From Oscillospiraceae bacterium (lineage in GTDB: Bacteria > Bacillota > Clostridia > Christensenellales > Aristaeellaceae): DNA of 47,965 nucleotides. Below, piece by piece: positions 31,776 through 39,813 of the stretch (its first letter is position 1; each line of letters begins with the position of its first letter). The notes under the pieces are model-generated. The model did no database searches. It was not told where the DNA came from and saw only the letters and a list, made by a program, of their open reading frames with translations. Position numbers and translations under genes: made by a program. The stretch covers positions 1 to 47,965 of the forward strand of contig JAITTS010000060.1 of the NCBI GenBank assembly GCA_031286995.1. The letters run 5' to 3'.

Positions 31776-32540
31776 ATGTTGATTGCCTTGCAGCTCTATT
31801 CCATCCGCGATCTGCTGGAGAAGGATGTGTGGGGTACCCTGGCGCAGGTGAAGGCCGCGGGCTTTGACGGGGTGGAGTTTGCCGGGTTCTTTGATTTATC
31901 CGCCCGGGAACTGCGCGCCCGGGTAATGGACTTGGGGTTGACGCCCTTTGCCGCGCACATTCCGTTGCAGCGCTTCGCGCAGGAGGAGGCGCAGGCCACG
32001 GCGGATTATGTTGCGGCACTGGGGTTGGCCTACGCCATCGTGCCCTGGACACGCGCGGATACGGTGGAAGATTGCCAGCAGACCAATAGTCTGCTTCGCG
32101 CTGTCACCCCGGTGTTCGCCGCGCGGGGCGTGGGGGTAGGGTATCACAACCATCGGCAAGAGTTTGCCCGCCTGGGGCCGCAGAACCGTTACGCCCTGGA
32201 TATCATCGCCGACGGGTTGGATGGCGTTGTGGAGCTGGATACAGCCTGGGCACAGGCCGCCGGGGTGGATCCCGCCGCCTATGCGGCCACGCTGGGGCAG
32301 CGCGTGGGGCCCATCCACGCTAAGGATTTGAACCGGGATTACACAGGCGGCCCGGATGAAAAGCCCAACGTCAACATCGGCCAGGGCATCGTCGATTTTT
32401 CCGCCCTGTTCACCGTGCTGCGCAGCGCGGGCACGCTGGGCCGCGGTGTGGTGGTGGAGCAAGAGGCCTTTGTGGGCCCGCCCATGGAGGCGCTGGCGCA
32501 GAGCGTGGCGGCGCTGCGCACCTTGGCGCAACCGATATAA
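31776..32540 (+). CDS. Sugar phosphate isomerase/epimerase (TIM barrel, IolE/AP endonuclease-2 fold)
   Basis: A 254-residue xylose-isomerase-like barrel. Visible marks are the N-terminal ALQLYSIRDLL, FDGVEFAGFF, the metal-ligand segment VGYHNHRQEF (about 125-134), ELDTAWAQAAG and the C-terminal HAKDLN. These supply the Glu, Asp and His that bind a divalent metal in this fold. It probably isomerises or epimerises a sugar or polyol. AAAGGAGG precedes the ATG at 31776. It heads an operon with a Gfo/Idh/MocA dehydrogenase 56 bases downstream, a pairing common in inositol or rare-sugar catabolism. The substrate is not evident. Confidence 0.85.
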   Translation: MLIALQLYSIRDLLEKDVWGTLAQVKAAGFDGVEFAGFFDLSARELRARVMDLGLTPFAAHIPLQRFAQEEAQATADYVAALGLAYAIVPWTRADTVEDCQQTNSLLRAVTPVFAARGVGVGYHNHRQEFARLGPQNRYALDIIADGLDGVVELDTAWAQAAGVDPAAYAATLGQRVGPIHAKDLNRDYTGGPDEKPNVNIGQGIVDFSALFTVLRSAGTLGRGVVVEQEAFVGPPMEALAQSVAALRTLAQPI

Positions 32541-32596
32541 TCACCAAGAGACGCGCCCCGGCGCGTCCATCAACAAACATAAGGAGGCTCCCCCCA

Positions 32597-33685
32597 ATGT
32601 CAGCAGACCAGCAATTTCGAGTCGGTATCGTGGGTTGCGGCGGCATCGCCAATGGCAAGCACCTGCCCGCCCTGCAAAAGCTGCCCCAGGTGCAGCTTGT
32701 CGCCTTTTGCGACATCGTGCCTGAGCGCGCGCAGCAAGCCGCGGAAAAGTACGGTGCGCCCGGCGCGAAAGTGTACACGGATTACCGCGAATTGGTGGCG
32801 GATTCTGCGCTGGATGCGGTGCACGTGCTCACGCCCAACAAATCGCACGCGCCCATCACCATCGCCGCGCTGGAGAGCGGCAAGCATGTGCTGTGCGAAA
32901 AGCCCATGGCCAAGACCTACGCGGATGCCAAGGCCATGCTGGATGCCGCCCGGCGCACGGGCAAAACCCTCTCCATCGCCTATCAGAACCGTTTCCGCCC
33001 GGATAGCCTGTACCTAAAGCAGCTGTGCAGCCACGGCAAACTTGGCGAGATCTACTACGCCCGCGCGCACGCCATCCGCCGCCGGGCCGTGCCCACCTGG
33101 GGCGTCTTTCTCAATGAGGAGGAGCAGGGCGGTGGCCCCCTGATCGATATCGGCACCCATGCCCTGGATTTGACCCTGTGGGAAATGGATAACTACGATG
33201 TGCACTACGTGGCGGGCAACGTGTACCGCAAACTGGCGGATACGCAGAACGCGGCGAACGCCTGGGGCCCGTGGGATCCCAAGGCCTTTACGGTGGAGGA
33301 CAGCGCCGTTGGATTCATCACCATGAAGAATGGCGCTACCATCGTACTGGAAGCATCCTGGGCGCTCAACTCTCTGGATGTGGATGAGGCCAAGACCACC
33401 CTGCACGGCACCAAGGCCGGCGCGGATATGCGCGACGGCCTGCGCATCAACGGTGAGGAGTTCTCCCGTATGTACGTCACCAAGCCAGAACTGAGCGCTG
33501 GCGGCGTGGCCTTCTATGACGGCGCGGAGAAGCAGCCGCAGGACCTGGAGGCGGAGGGCTTCTACCGCGCCCTGGCAGAAGGCGCCGCGCCCCTGGTGTT
33601 GCCCGAGCAAGCGCTGATGGTCACGCGCATCCTTGAAGCCATCTACACATCCGCCAAGACCGGTCAGCCCGTCTATTTTATTTAA
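32597..33685 (+). CDS. Gfo/Idh/MocA family NAD(P)-dependent oxidoreductase
   Basis: A 362-residue dehydrogenase. The Rossmann fold starts with VGIVGCGGIANGKHLPALQ (about 9-27), and the family EKP motif appears in HVLCEKPMAKTYADAK (about 95-110), with the catalytic Lys. The C-terminal beta-sheet domain carries GGGPLIDIGTHALDLTLWEM, the usual GG-L-D-G-H-D active-site segment. It oxidises or reduces a sugar, inositol or sugar acid with NAD(P). AAGGAGG precedes the ATG at 32597. It sits between the TIM-barrel isomerase and the beta-phosphoglucomutase and probably acts on the same substrate as the former. Confidence 0.92.
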   Translation: MSADQQFRVGIVGCGGIANGKHLPALQKLPQVQLVAFCDIVPERAQQAAEKYGAPGAKVYTDYRELVADSALDAVHVLTPNKSHAPITIAALESGKHVLCEKPMAKTYADAKAMLDAARRTGKTLSIAYQNRFRPDSLYLKQLCSHGKLGEIYYARAHAIRRRAVPTWGVFLNEEEQGGGPLIDIGTHALDLTLWEMDNYDVHYVAGNVYRKLADTQNAANAWGPWDPKAFTVEDSAVGFITMKNGATIVLEASWALNSLDVDEAKTTLHGTKAGADMRDGLRINGEEFSRMYVTKPELSAGGVAFYDGAEKQPQDLEAEGFYRALAEGAAPLVLPEQALMVTRILEAIYTSAKTGQPVYFI

Positions 33686-33720
33686 AACAGACTCTGGGTC
33701 TAAGATAGGGGAGAGGCCTG

Positions 33721-34401
33721 TTGCCCATTATACGCGCCGCGCTGTTCGATCTGGATGGTGTGCTGGTGGATACCGCCAAGTACCATTACTTAGCCTGGAA
33801 GCGCCTGGCCGACGAACTGGGGTTTACCTTTTCCCCAGAGCACAACGAACGCCTGAAGGGCGTCAGCCGCATGCGCTCTTTAGAGATTTTGCTGGAAGTG
33901 GGCAATCTGGGCGGTTTGCCTGCGGATGAACGGGAGACGTTGGCCGCCAAGAAGAACGCCTGGTACGTGCAGATGCTGGGCACGCTGACGCAGGCCGATG
34001 TGTTGCCCGGGGCCAGGGAAACCCTGCAGAGCCTGCGCGCGCGCGGCATCCGTACAGCCCTGGGCTCGGCCAGCAAGAACGCGCCGCTGATTTTGGAGAA
34101 GCTGGGTATCGCCCCCCTGCTGGATGCGATAGTGGATGGCAACAGCGCTCACCGGGCCAAGCCCGATCCGCAGGTGTTCACCCTGGGCGCACAGGCCCTG
34201 GGGTTGCCGGCGGCGGCCTGCGCGGTGTTTGAGGATGCCGTGGCGGGCATAGAGGCAGCCCATCGGGGCGGCATGGTGGCCGTGGGCGTGGGGGCGGCGG
34301 AAAAGCTGCCGCAGGCGGATTACCACGTGCCCGGCCTGTACGCGCTGGATATTGACGCCATGCTGGCCCATTTTGCGGCGGGGGAGGGTCGGACGCAATG
34401 A
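33721..34401 (+). CDS. pgmB: Beta-phosphoglucomutase
   Basis: A 226-residue HAD-superfamily mutase that converts beta-glucose 1-phosphate to glucose 6-phosphate. The nucleophile and acid/base Asp are D10 and D12 in LFDLDGVLVDTAKYHYLAWK. The cap domain has the substrate-specificity segment RLKGVSRMRSLEILL, and the remaining HAD motifs are GSASKNA, KPDPQVF and FEDAVAGIEAA. Length and motifs are typical. It begins with TTG at 33721, preceded by GGGGAGAGG; no ATG or GTG alternative fits. It is the natural partner of the maltose phosphorylase at 22511-24787, although about 9 kb away. Its last four bases overlap the exonuclease III start (ATGA). Confidence 0.92.
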   Translation: MPIIRAALFDLDGVLVDTAKYHYLAWKRLADELGFTFSPEHNERLKGVSRMRSLEILLEVGNLGGLPADERETLAAKKNAWYVQMLGTLTQADVLPGARETLQSLRARGIRTALGSASKNAPLILEKLGIAPLLDAIVDGNSAHRAKPDPQVFTLGAQALGLPAAACAVFEDAVAGIEAAHRGGMVAVGVGAAEKLPQADYHVPGLYALDIDAMLAHFAAGEGRTQ

Positions 34402-35159
34402 AGTTGGCATCGTGGAATGTGAACGGCCTGCGGGCCTGCATGGGTACGCGCGGTCTGTTTTTGCCTTATTTGGCGCGGGAAAACGCGGATATCTACTGCC
34501 TGCAGGAGACGAAGCTGAGCGGCGAAGCGCCGGATCTGGATATGCCGGGGTATCAGTTCTATTGGAACTATGCGCAAAAAAAAGGATATTCCGGCACCGC
34601 GGTGCTCACCCGGCGGCAACCGCTGAGCGTCACCTACGGCATCGGCATGCCCGAGCACGACGCAGAAGGCCGGGTGATCACCCTGGATTTCGGCTCGTTC
34701 TGCCTGGTGTGCGCCTACGTGCCCAACAGCCAGCGCGGTCTTCTGCGCTTGCCGTATCGCATGACCTGGGAACGGGATTTTAGGGCCTATCTCTGCGCCT
34801 TGGATGCGCAAAAACCCGTGATCATGTGCGGGGATTTGAATGTGGCCCACGAAGTGATAGACATTAAGAACGCTAAAGCCAATCGCATGAACGCCGGTTT
34901 TACGGATGAGGAGCGGGGACAGATGACCGAGCTGCTGCGTAGCGGCTTTGCAGACAGCTTTCGCCGCCTGCATCCGGATGCACGGGATGCCTACACCTGG
35001 TGGAGCTACTTTGGCACCGCCAGAGAGCGCAACATCGGGTGGCGCATCGATTACTTCATCGTCAGCGAGCGGCTGCTGCCGCGGGTTTCCGCGGCGGAAA
35101 TACGGGCCGATGTGTTGGGATCCGATCATTGCCCGGTAACACTGGAATTAGAGTGCTAG
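34398..35159 (+). CDS. xth: Exodeoxyribonuclease III (Xth/ExoA family AP endonuclease)
   Basis: A 253-residue EEP-fold nuclease that cuts at abasic sites and removes 3' blocking groups in base-excision repair. Key residues are visible: Asn in KLASWNVNGLRA, the metal-binding Glu in YCLQETKL, GDLNVAH with catalytic Asp and Asn, the NAGFTDEER segment and the final SDHCPV with the catalytic His. The length is normal. Its ATG overlaps the pgmB stop by four bases, so it is translationally coupled to a sugar gene, with no obvious functional link. After its stop, the style of the DNA changes to an AT-richer accessory stretch. Confidence 0.95.
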   Translation: MKLASWNVNGLRACMGTRGLFLPYLARENADIYCLQETKLSGEAPDLDMPGYQFYWNYAQKKGYSGTAVLTRRQPLSVTYGIGMPEHDAEGRVITLDFGSFCLVCAYVPNSQRGLLRLPYRMTWERDFRAYLCALDAQKPVIMCGDLNVAHEVIDIKNAKANRMNAGFTDEERGQMTELLRSGFADSFRRLHPDARDAYTWWSYFGTARERNIGWRIDYFIVSERLLPRVSAAEIRADVLGSDHCPVTLELEC

Positions 35160-35199
35160 ACCATTACTCTTCGTAAAAGTTTTCTTTTGCGCATAGTTT

Positions 35200-35370
35200 A
35201 TGAGTGACTACAATGTTAAAAGCACCCTCAAGTCTTGCAGTTTCGATCCGTCGCCTAAAATACAAGACGTTATTTTTAGTCCAAAAATTAGCGACGAACG
35301 CTCATAAGCGGTGGCAAACTCGCTCTCGCCCATCTGGACAGGGAAACTGTTTATGCGAGTTCGCCCCACC
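35200..35370 (+). other. Short open frame and imperfect inverted repeat between xth and the DUF1653 gene
   Basis: An ATG at 35200 opens a 35-residue frame ending at 35307 that reads as plausible protein (SDYNVKSTLKSCSF at its start) but has no ribosome site. Directly after it, GGTGGCAAACTCGC (35310-35323) pairs imperfectly with GCGAGTTCGCCCCACC (35355-35370), about 12 of 14 positions. The block marks the edge between GC-rich backbone and the accessory genes and may be a gene remnant or the end of a repeated element. Confidence 0.35.
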
Positions 35371-35413
35371 AAGGACGCAAAAATTTTATGTGAAAGCGTT
35401 GGAGGGGCTGTGC

Positions 35414-36118
35414 GTGCAACCATTAAAGCTTGGCGTTTACCGCCACTACAAGGGCAATCATTACGAGGTCATCGGATTCGCCAAACATAGCGAATCCCTC
35501 GAAGATATGGTTATCTATAAAGCGCTGTACGGGGAACGCGGGACTTGGGTTCGTCCATTGTCCATGTGGGAGAACCCCATGGACGTTGGCGGCAAGACGA
35601 TCCAGAGATTCGAGTATGTCGGCGACAGTGAAATCATCAACCGGCCGGAAAAGAAAATCGTCTACTTCGATATGGATAATGTCCTTGTTGACTTTGAAAG
35701 CGGCATAGACAGACTATCCCCGGAGATACAAAAAGCGTATGAAGACAACCTGGACGAAGCGCCGCACATTTTCAGCCTGATGGATCCAATACCCGGCGCT
35801 ATCGAAGCGGTTCACCGGATTGCCGAACATTACGAGGTGTATATCCTCTCCACCTCGCCATGGAAGAACCCGGACGCCCTGCAGGACAAGCTGGATTGGA
35901 TCAAGAAGTACTTTGGCGCCGGAAATGATAGTCCGTTCTACAAACGGGTCATCATCACGCACCATAAGGACTTGAACAAGGGGGCTTTCCTGATTGATGA
36001 CCGGACGAAAAACGGCGCTGGAGAATTCGAGGGAGAATTGATTCAGTTCGGTACGGCGACATTCCCGGACTGGGCTGCTGTACTGGCATACCTGCTGCCG
36101 AAGAAGCCAGTGCCATGA
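35414..36118 (+). CDS. DUF1653 domain fused to a HAD/5'-nucleotidase-type phosphatase
   Basis: A 234-residue protein. Residues 1-70 are a DUF1653 domain (GVYRHYKGNHYEVIGFAKHS, YKALYGERGTWVRPLSMW). Residues 77-234 are a HAD hydrolase resembling the small 5'(3')-deoxyribonucleotidase (NT5C) group: YFDMDNVLVDFESGI supplies the two catalytic Asp, ILSTSPWKNP is motif II and FLIDDRTKNG is the terminal acidic motif. The GTG at 35414 is chosen because GGAGGGG lies 6 bases upstream and DUF1653 begins there; upstream in-frame sequence is unlike protein. The predicted reaction is removal of phosphate from a nucleotide, but the substrate is not known. Codon use is less GC-biased than in the genes before xth. 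Confidence 0.75.
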   Translation: MQPLKLGVYRHYKGNHYEVIGFAKHSESLEDMVIYKALYGERGTWVRPLSMWENPMDVGGKTIQRFEYVGDSEIINRPEKKIVYFDMDNVLVDFESGIDRLSPEIQKAYEDNLDEAPHIFSLMDPIPGAIEAVHRIAEHYEVYILSTSPWKNPDALQDKLDWIKKYFGAGNDSPFYKRVIITHHKDLNKGAFLIDDRTKNGAGEFEGELIQFGTATFPDWAAVLAYLLPKKPVP

Positions 36119-36184
36119 CAGGCGCCGGGCCGGCGCGGTGCGCGGCCACCTGCCAGACAAAAAAACTGTTAAGGGGGAACAAAA

Positions 36185-36604
36185 ATGAATCAGGTCATCT
36201 ACTGCACAAAAACAGGCAACACAAAAAAACTTGCGCTTGCCGTGGCCCAGCGTACAGGGGCGATGATGAAAGCCGTTGATGAGCCGGGCGAAATCGCCGC
36301 TACCGGCACACTGTTTGTCGGCGCATCCGTCTACGGCGGCAAAATTGACCCGAAACTGCGGGCGTTCCTGCAAACGCTAAACCCCGGCATCGTCAAGCGG
36401 GTTGCGGTATTTGGTACGGCAATGGGCAAGCATTCCGCGCTTCCCGAGGTGACGGAAATTCTCTCCGGGAAAGGCATCGCGGTTTCCGAGAGAGAGTTTT
36501 TCTGCAAAGGCCGGTTTCTGTGCTTCTGCCGCAACCGCCCCAATGCCGATGACCTGGCGAAAGCCGGGGCCTGGGCACAGGAAATGGCCGAAGCCAAGGC
36601 CTGA
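36185..36604 (+). CDS. Flavodoxin-like protein
   Basis: A 139-residue protein with a flavodoxin fold. The FMN phosphate loop is visible as YCTKTGNTKKLALAVAQ (residues 6-22; T-x-T-G-N-T), and the second flavin loop is in LFVGASVYGGKIDP. It is about the length of a short-chain flavodoxin and would carry electrons in the cytoplasm or shield against oxidants. The CKGRFLCFC segment adds Cys residues that are unusual for flavodoxins. GGGGGAA precedes the ATG at 36185. It sits in the accessory insert between the DUF1653-HAD and Imm5-like genes, with no evident redox partner. Confidence 0.75.
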   Translation: MNQVIYCTKTGNTKKLALAVAQRTGAMMKAVDEPGEIAATGTLFVGASVYGGKIDPKLRAFLQTLNPGIVKRVAVFGTAMGKHSALPEVTEILSGKGIAVSEREFFCKGRFLCFCRNRPNADDLAKAGAWAQEMAEAKA

Positions 36605-36631
36605 TGCGCGAGCAAGGGTGAGGGCGCAAGC

Positions 36632-37153
36632 ATGATTCTGCCGGCAATCCGCGACAAACGGTTTATCACAATCCGCAGGGGCGGCACATTGACAGACGAC
36701 CACCATCGGCTCTTGGCGATTTGGGCGGCAGAATGTGCGGAACACGTCTTATGCTGTTTTGAAGCTGTTTCGAACGATGACCGCCCGCGCCGCGCGATAG
36801 AAACGGCCCGTGCCTGGGTAAACGGCGAAATCAAAATGACACAGGCCAAAGAAGCCGCGGGCGCGGCGCAAGACGCCGCGCGGGGGATAAAAGAAGTATC
36901 GGAAGCGGCACGCATGGCGGCGCTTTCAGCAGGGCAAGCGGCTGTCGTCGCGCACGTTGCGGCGCACGAATTGGGCGCGGCGGCTTACGCAATCCGCGCG
37001 GTTATGCAAGCCGTACCGAAAGCCGACAAAGAAGCGGCGCGCATTGCTGAATGCGCGTGGCAGCAAAGCCGGCTTCCTGTTCAAATCCGCGAGCTCGTGC
37101 TTGACGACCAACGCCTGAGAAACAACATTTGTTGGTTTGTATTTGGGCACTGA
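36632..37153 (+). CDS. Imm5-like putative immunity protein
   Basis: A 173-residue, mostly helical protein. The Ala-rich helices (QAKEAAGAAQDAARGIKEVS, then AAVVAHVAAHELGAAAYAIR with conserved His residues) and the preceding RAWVNGEIKMTQ segment resemble the Imm5-like family of polymorphic-toxin immunity proteins. It starts with ATG at 36632; AGGGTGAGGG upstream is a weak ribosome site. No toxin gene lies next to it, so it may be an orphan immunity gene or serve another role. It ends the accessory insert and is followed by a strong bidirectional terminator. Confidence 0.6.
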   Translation: MILPAIRDKRFITIRRGGTLTDDHHRLLAIWAAECAEHVLCCFEAVSNDDRPRRAIETARAWVNGEIKMTQAKEAAGAAQDAARGIKEVSEAARMAALSAGQAAVVAHVAAHELGAAAYAIRAVMQAVPKADKEAARIAECAWQQSRLPVQIRELVLDDQRLRNNICWFVFGH

Positions 37154-37199
37154 CAGCGCTCCCCCCTCACCCCCGCTGGCCACGAATTGTGCACACATC

Positions 37200-37239
37200 A
37201 AAGGGCTCCCTTGGTCACGCGTGACCAGAGAGCCCTTTT
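37200..37239. terminator. Strong bidirectional terminator
   Basis: AAAGGGCTC (37200-37208) pairs with GAGCCCTTT (37230-37238), and TGGTCAC (37212-37218) pairs with GTGACCA (37221-37227). On the plus strand TTTTAG follows; on the minus strand the stem ends in CTTTGATG. It separates the Imm5-like gene from the convergent prolyl-isomerase gene. Confidence 0.8.
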
Positions 37240-37353
37240 AGATTGCAGCTTGCTACGCCGCAGAAGGCGGAAACCGCCGCTTAAGGCTGTACTCAAGACG
37301 GTCTTTGTCTTTGTATCCCCTTGGCATGGCGCGACAACCGGCGTCGGCGCGAA

Positions 37354-39732
37354 TCAGGGCGCGGCGGTTGCCGCGGGCGTGCTCACCGGCGCAGCGGTGG
37401 GGGTTACTGTGGGCGCTGCCGTGGGCGTTGCAGCCGGGGCCTGCGTGGGTGCTGTGGTGGGCGCGGCGGTCGGTGTCGCCGCAGGCTCGGCTGCCGGGGC
37501 CTCCGTGGCCGGGGCATCCCCCACCTTGGCAAAGGGATATTCGGCACCGTAGGTCTCTACGTACACCAGGCGCATCTGCTGCACGATCTGGTTGGGTTTG
37601 TCGCTGGCATCCCTTGGGGTGCCCACAATGGCATCCGCCGTATTCATGCCGCCCAGCACACCGCCAAAGGCCGCGTACTGGCCATCCAAGAAGGAGGCAT
37701 CCGCCACGCAGATAAAGAACTGCGAACCCGCGCTGTCATTATCCGCACTGCGGGCCATGGATAGGATGCCCCGGGCATGGGTGACGGGGTTTTCCACACC
37801 ATTCGTGGAGAACTCGCCCTGGATGCTGTAGCCGGGCCCGCCTGTGCCCGTGCCATCCGGGTCGCCACCTTGGATCATAAAATCCGGGATGACGCGGTGG
37901 AAGATGGTGCCGTTGTAGAAGCCGCTACCCGCCAGTGAGACAAAGTTGCCCACGGAGATGGGCGCGGTCTCGGGGTACAGCTCGCCGTAAATCAGGCCGC
38001 CGTCGTTCATTACGATGGTGAACACGGGCTTTTTGCCCGCAGCATCCACAGCCTGCGCGGTGACAGCGCCGGCGGTCAACGCCGCCTCATCCGCCACGGG
38101 GACCGTATCCGCCAGGTTTACATAGCCGTAGCGTGGCAGGGCATCCGCAAGGGATACAAAGGCCCACGTTACCCCCGCCTCGTCGGTCAGCTTGCCCAAC
38201 ACGGTCAGGCCGGTATCTGCGGCCAACAACGCCAGGGGCGTGCCCGAGGGCTTATCCAGCAGGGCAACGCCATCCGTCGCGGCTTTGGCGTAGGCGGTGG
38301 CCAGGGGGACGGGTTCGGCCACGGGCGGCGCAGTCACCAGCGTATCCAGGAAGGTTTGGATGTTGGCGGTCTCCAACCATTCGGATTTGGCTACGGCAAA
38401 CGCGTCGCTCTTCTTCTGGCTCAGTTGGCTCTCTATAAAAGACGCCTGGTCTGTTTCAAAAGGCGTCTCCCCCTCCGCGATGTCGGCTGCGTAGCGCAGA
38501 ATGTGCGCGCCCACATCCGTCATCACCACCGGGGAGATATCCCCCGGCTTGGCCAGCGCCATGGCGGCGGTGGCAAAAGCCTCGCCATAGCCCTGCACGC
38601 CCGCGGCAACGGGGTAGCCATTGGGCAACGTGGCCATGCTGGCATCCTGCCCGTACTCGGTCATGGCCTCGAGAAAATCTTTGCCTGCCTGTAGCTCGGC
38701 CAGTATCTCCTCCGCGCGGGCCTGGGCGGCGGTGAACTCCTCCTCCGCGGCGGCTTGCAGCATAATGTGCTGTATGTAGCGATAGCCCGGCGGGTTGTAG
38801 ACGATCTGCGTGCCGCCCAACATGTCACTGACATAGGCGTCGGGGTTTTCCGCATAGGCCTGTTTGGCGTTGGTCACCATGTCCGCATAAGCAGCGCGGG
38901 CCTCTTCCTCGGTGACGGTCACATCCTTGGTCACGCTCTCCTCTACCCTGCTGTACATCGCATCGTACTGTGCCTGGGCCAACAGCGATTCCGGCGTGTA
39001 CTGATAGCTCTGCAGCTCGGCCACGGTCAAGGCATCCAGCTCATCCTCTCCCGCGTCAGGGTGCGTCTCCTTCATCTCGGTCTTGGCCAGATCAAAATTT
39101 TGCTGATAGTCGGCCTGCACCTGCTGGGCGATGGTGGCCTCCTGCTCCGGCGTGGCCTGGGCCACACCCAATTCTTGCGCGTTGCTCTGTACCACCATGC
39201 GCTCGGCCTTGTTCTGCAGCACGGATTCCGCAATCGCCCGCTGCAGCTCCATATCCGTCAAGTCCACGGTCTGTCCGTACATGGACATGTACATGGCGTA
39301 GACCTGCTTTTGTGATTCAATCTCCGCGATCACATCCTTGCGCAGGATATTCTGCCCATTCACCGTGGCCACTACGGTGTCGCCGTTCGCCTCCGCAGGG
39401 GCCTCTTCAGCGGTCGCGGATGCCGTCGCAACGGGTACGGGTGTGGCGGGCTGTGTGGGCTGCGCCGTGGGTTCTACTGTCGGCTCCGCCGTGGGCGCGG
39501 CTGTCGGGGCTGCCGTTGGCGCGGCGGTGGCAACCGCTGTGGGCTGCGCCGTGGGTTCTGCTGTCGGCTCCGCCGTGGGCGCCTCAGTAGGCGCCGGTGT
39601 AGGGGCCTCTGTGGGCGCTGCCGTGGGCTCGGGCGTAGCGGCGGGGGGTTGCTGCCCGCACCCGGCCAGTAGCAGGGCCAACGCCAGCACCAGCGCCAGA
39701 ATGGTTCCCTTGCGCGCGCGGTTTCGTATCAA
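37354..39732 (-). CDS. Lipoprotein with parvulin-like and cyclophilin-type prolyl isomerase domains
   Basis: A 792-residue lipoprotein, probably a folding factor outside the membrane. The lipobox LAGC places the lipid on Cys25. Residues 30-125 and the last 45 are Pro/Thr/Ala repeats. A SurA_N/PrsA-like helical region (about 140-310) leads to a parvulin-like domain (about 325-430; YRYIQHIMLQA, VQGYGEAFATAAMAL). An SH3-like segment (about 490-560) comes next, then a complete cyclophilin domain (about 590-745) with FHRVIPDFMIQGGDP, the active-site Arg and ILSMARSADNDSAGSQFFI. The TTG at 39732 is chosen because GGAGGG lies 7 bases upstream and the signal peptide starts there. Having both isomerase folds in one chain is unusual. 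Confidence 0.85.
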   Translation of the reverse strand: MIRNRARKGTILALVLALALLLAGCGQQPPAATPEPTAAPTEAPTPAPTEAPTAEPTAEPTAQPTAVATAAPTAAPTAAPTAEPTVEPTAQPTQPATPVPVATASATAEEAPAEANGDTVVATVNGQNILRKDVIAEIESQKQVYAMYMSMYGQTVDLTDMELQRAIAESVLQNKAERMVVQSNAQELGVAQATPEQEATIAQQVQADYQQNFDLAKTEMKETHPDAGEDELDALTVAELQSYQYTPESLLAQAQYDAMYSRVEESVTKDVTVTEEEARAAYADMVTNAKQAYAENPDAYVSDMLGGTQIVYNPPGYRYIQHIMLQAAAEEEFTAAQARAEEILAELQAGKDFLEAMTEYGQDASMATLPNGYPVAAGVQGYGEAFATAAMALAKPGDISPVVMTDVGAHILRYAADIAEGETPFETDQASFIESQLSQKKSDAFAVAKSEWLETANIQTFLDTLVTAPPVAEPVPLATAYAKAATDGVALLDKPSGTPLALLAADTGLTVLGKLTDEAGVTWAFVSLADALPRYGYVNLADTVPVADEAALTAGAVTAQAVDAAGKKPVFTIVMNDGGLIYGELYPETAPISVGNFVSLAGSGFYNGTIFHRVIPDFMIQGGDPDGTGTGGPGYSIQGEFSTNGVENPVTHARGILSMARSADNDSAGSQFFICVADASFLDGQYAAFGGVLGGMNTADAIVGTPRDASDKPNQIVQQMRLVYVETYGAEYPFAKVGDAPATEAPAAEPAATPTAAPTTAPTQAPAATPTAAPTVTPTAAPVSTPAATAAP
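37360..37530 (-). repeat. Low-complexity Pro/Thr/Ala codon repeat, C-terminal tail of the isomerase gene
   Basis: Short GC-rich units coding for PTAAP and PTQAPAA-type steps repeat through the last 45 codons. A matching tract lies at about 39430-39650 near the other end of the same gene. Such tracts recombine easily, and copy number may vary between strains. Confidence 0.6.
39430..39650 (-). repeat. Low-complexity Pro/Thr/Ala/Glu codon repeat, N-terminal stalk of the isomerase gene
   Basis: Tandem units coding for PTAEPTA and PTAAPTA follow the lipobox. One longer block (AVGSTVGS-type sequence in other frames) occurs twice almost identically near 39470 and 39550, a sign of recent internal duplication. 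Confidence 0.6.
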
Positions 39733-39783
39733 TGTGTTTCCCTCCAATTTTTGTTTTACAAACACCTTGCCGTGTATTGGGTC

Positions 39784-39813
39784 ATTATATCATGATAGAT
39801 GCGCTAAACGCAA
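39784..39813 (-). promoter_or_regulatory. Predicted promoter of the prolyl isomerase gene
   Basis: Minus-strand TTGCGT (39808-39813), an 18-base spacer and a perfect TATAAT (39784-39789), 51 bases before the TTG start. The -35 box lies inside a perfect palindrome (39809-39824). The remaining gap up to 40031 shows no gene. Confidence 0.6.

Noticed and set aside
37187-37552. Plus-strand frame coding for a Gly/Ala/Val-rich protein
   Set aside because: It is the reverse reading of the Pro/Thr/Ala repeat of the isomerase gene and begins inside a terminator.
37360-39650. CRISPR-like or satellite array in the isomerase gene
   Set aside because: The repeats are codon-level Pro/Thr/Ala units without unique spacers.
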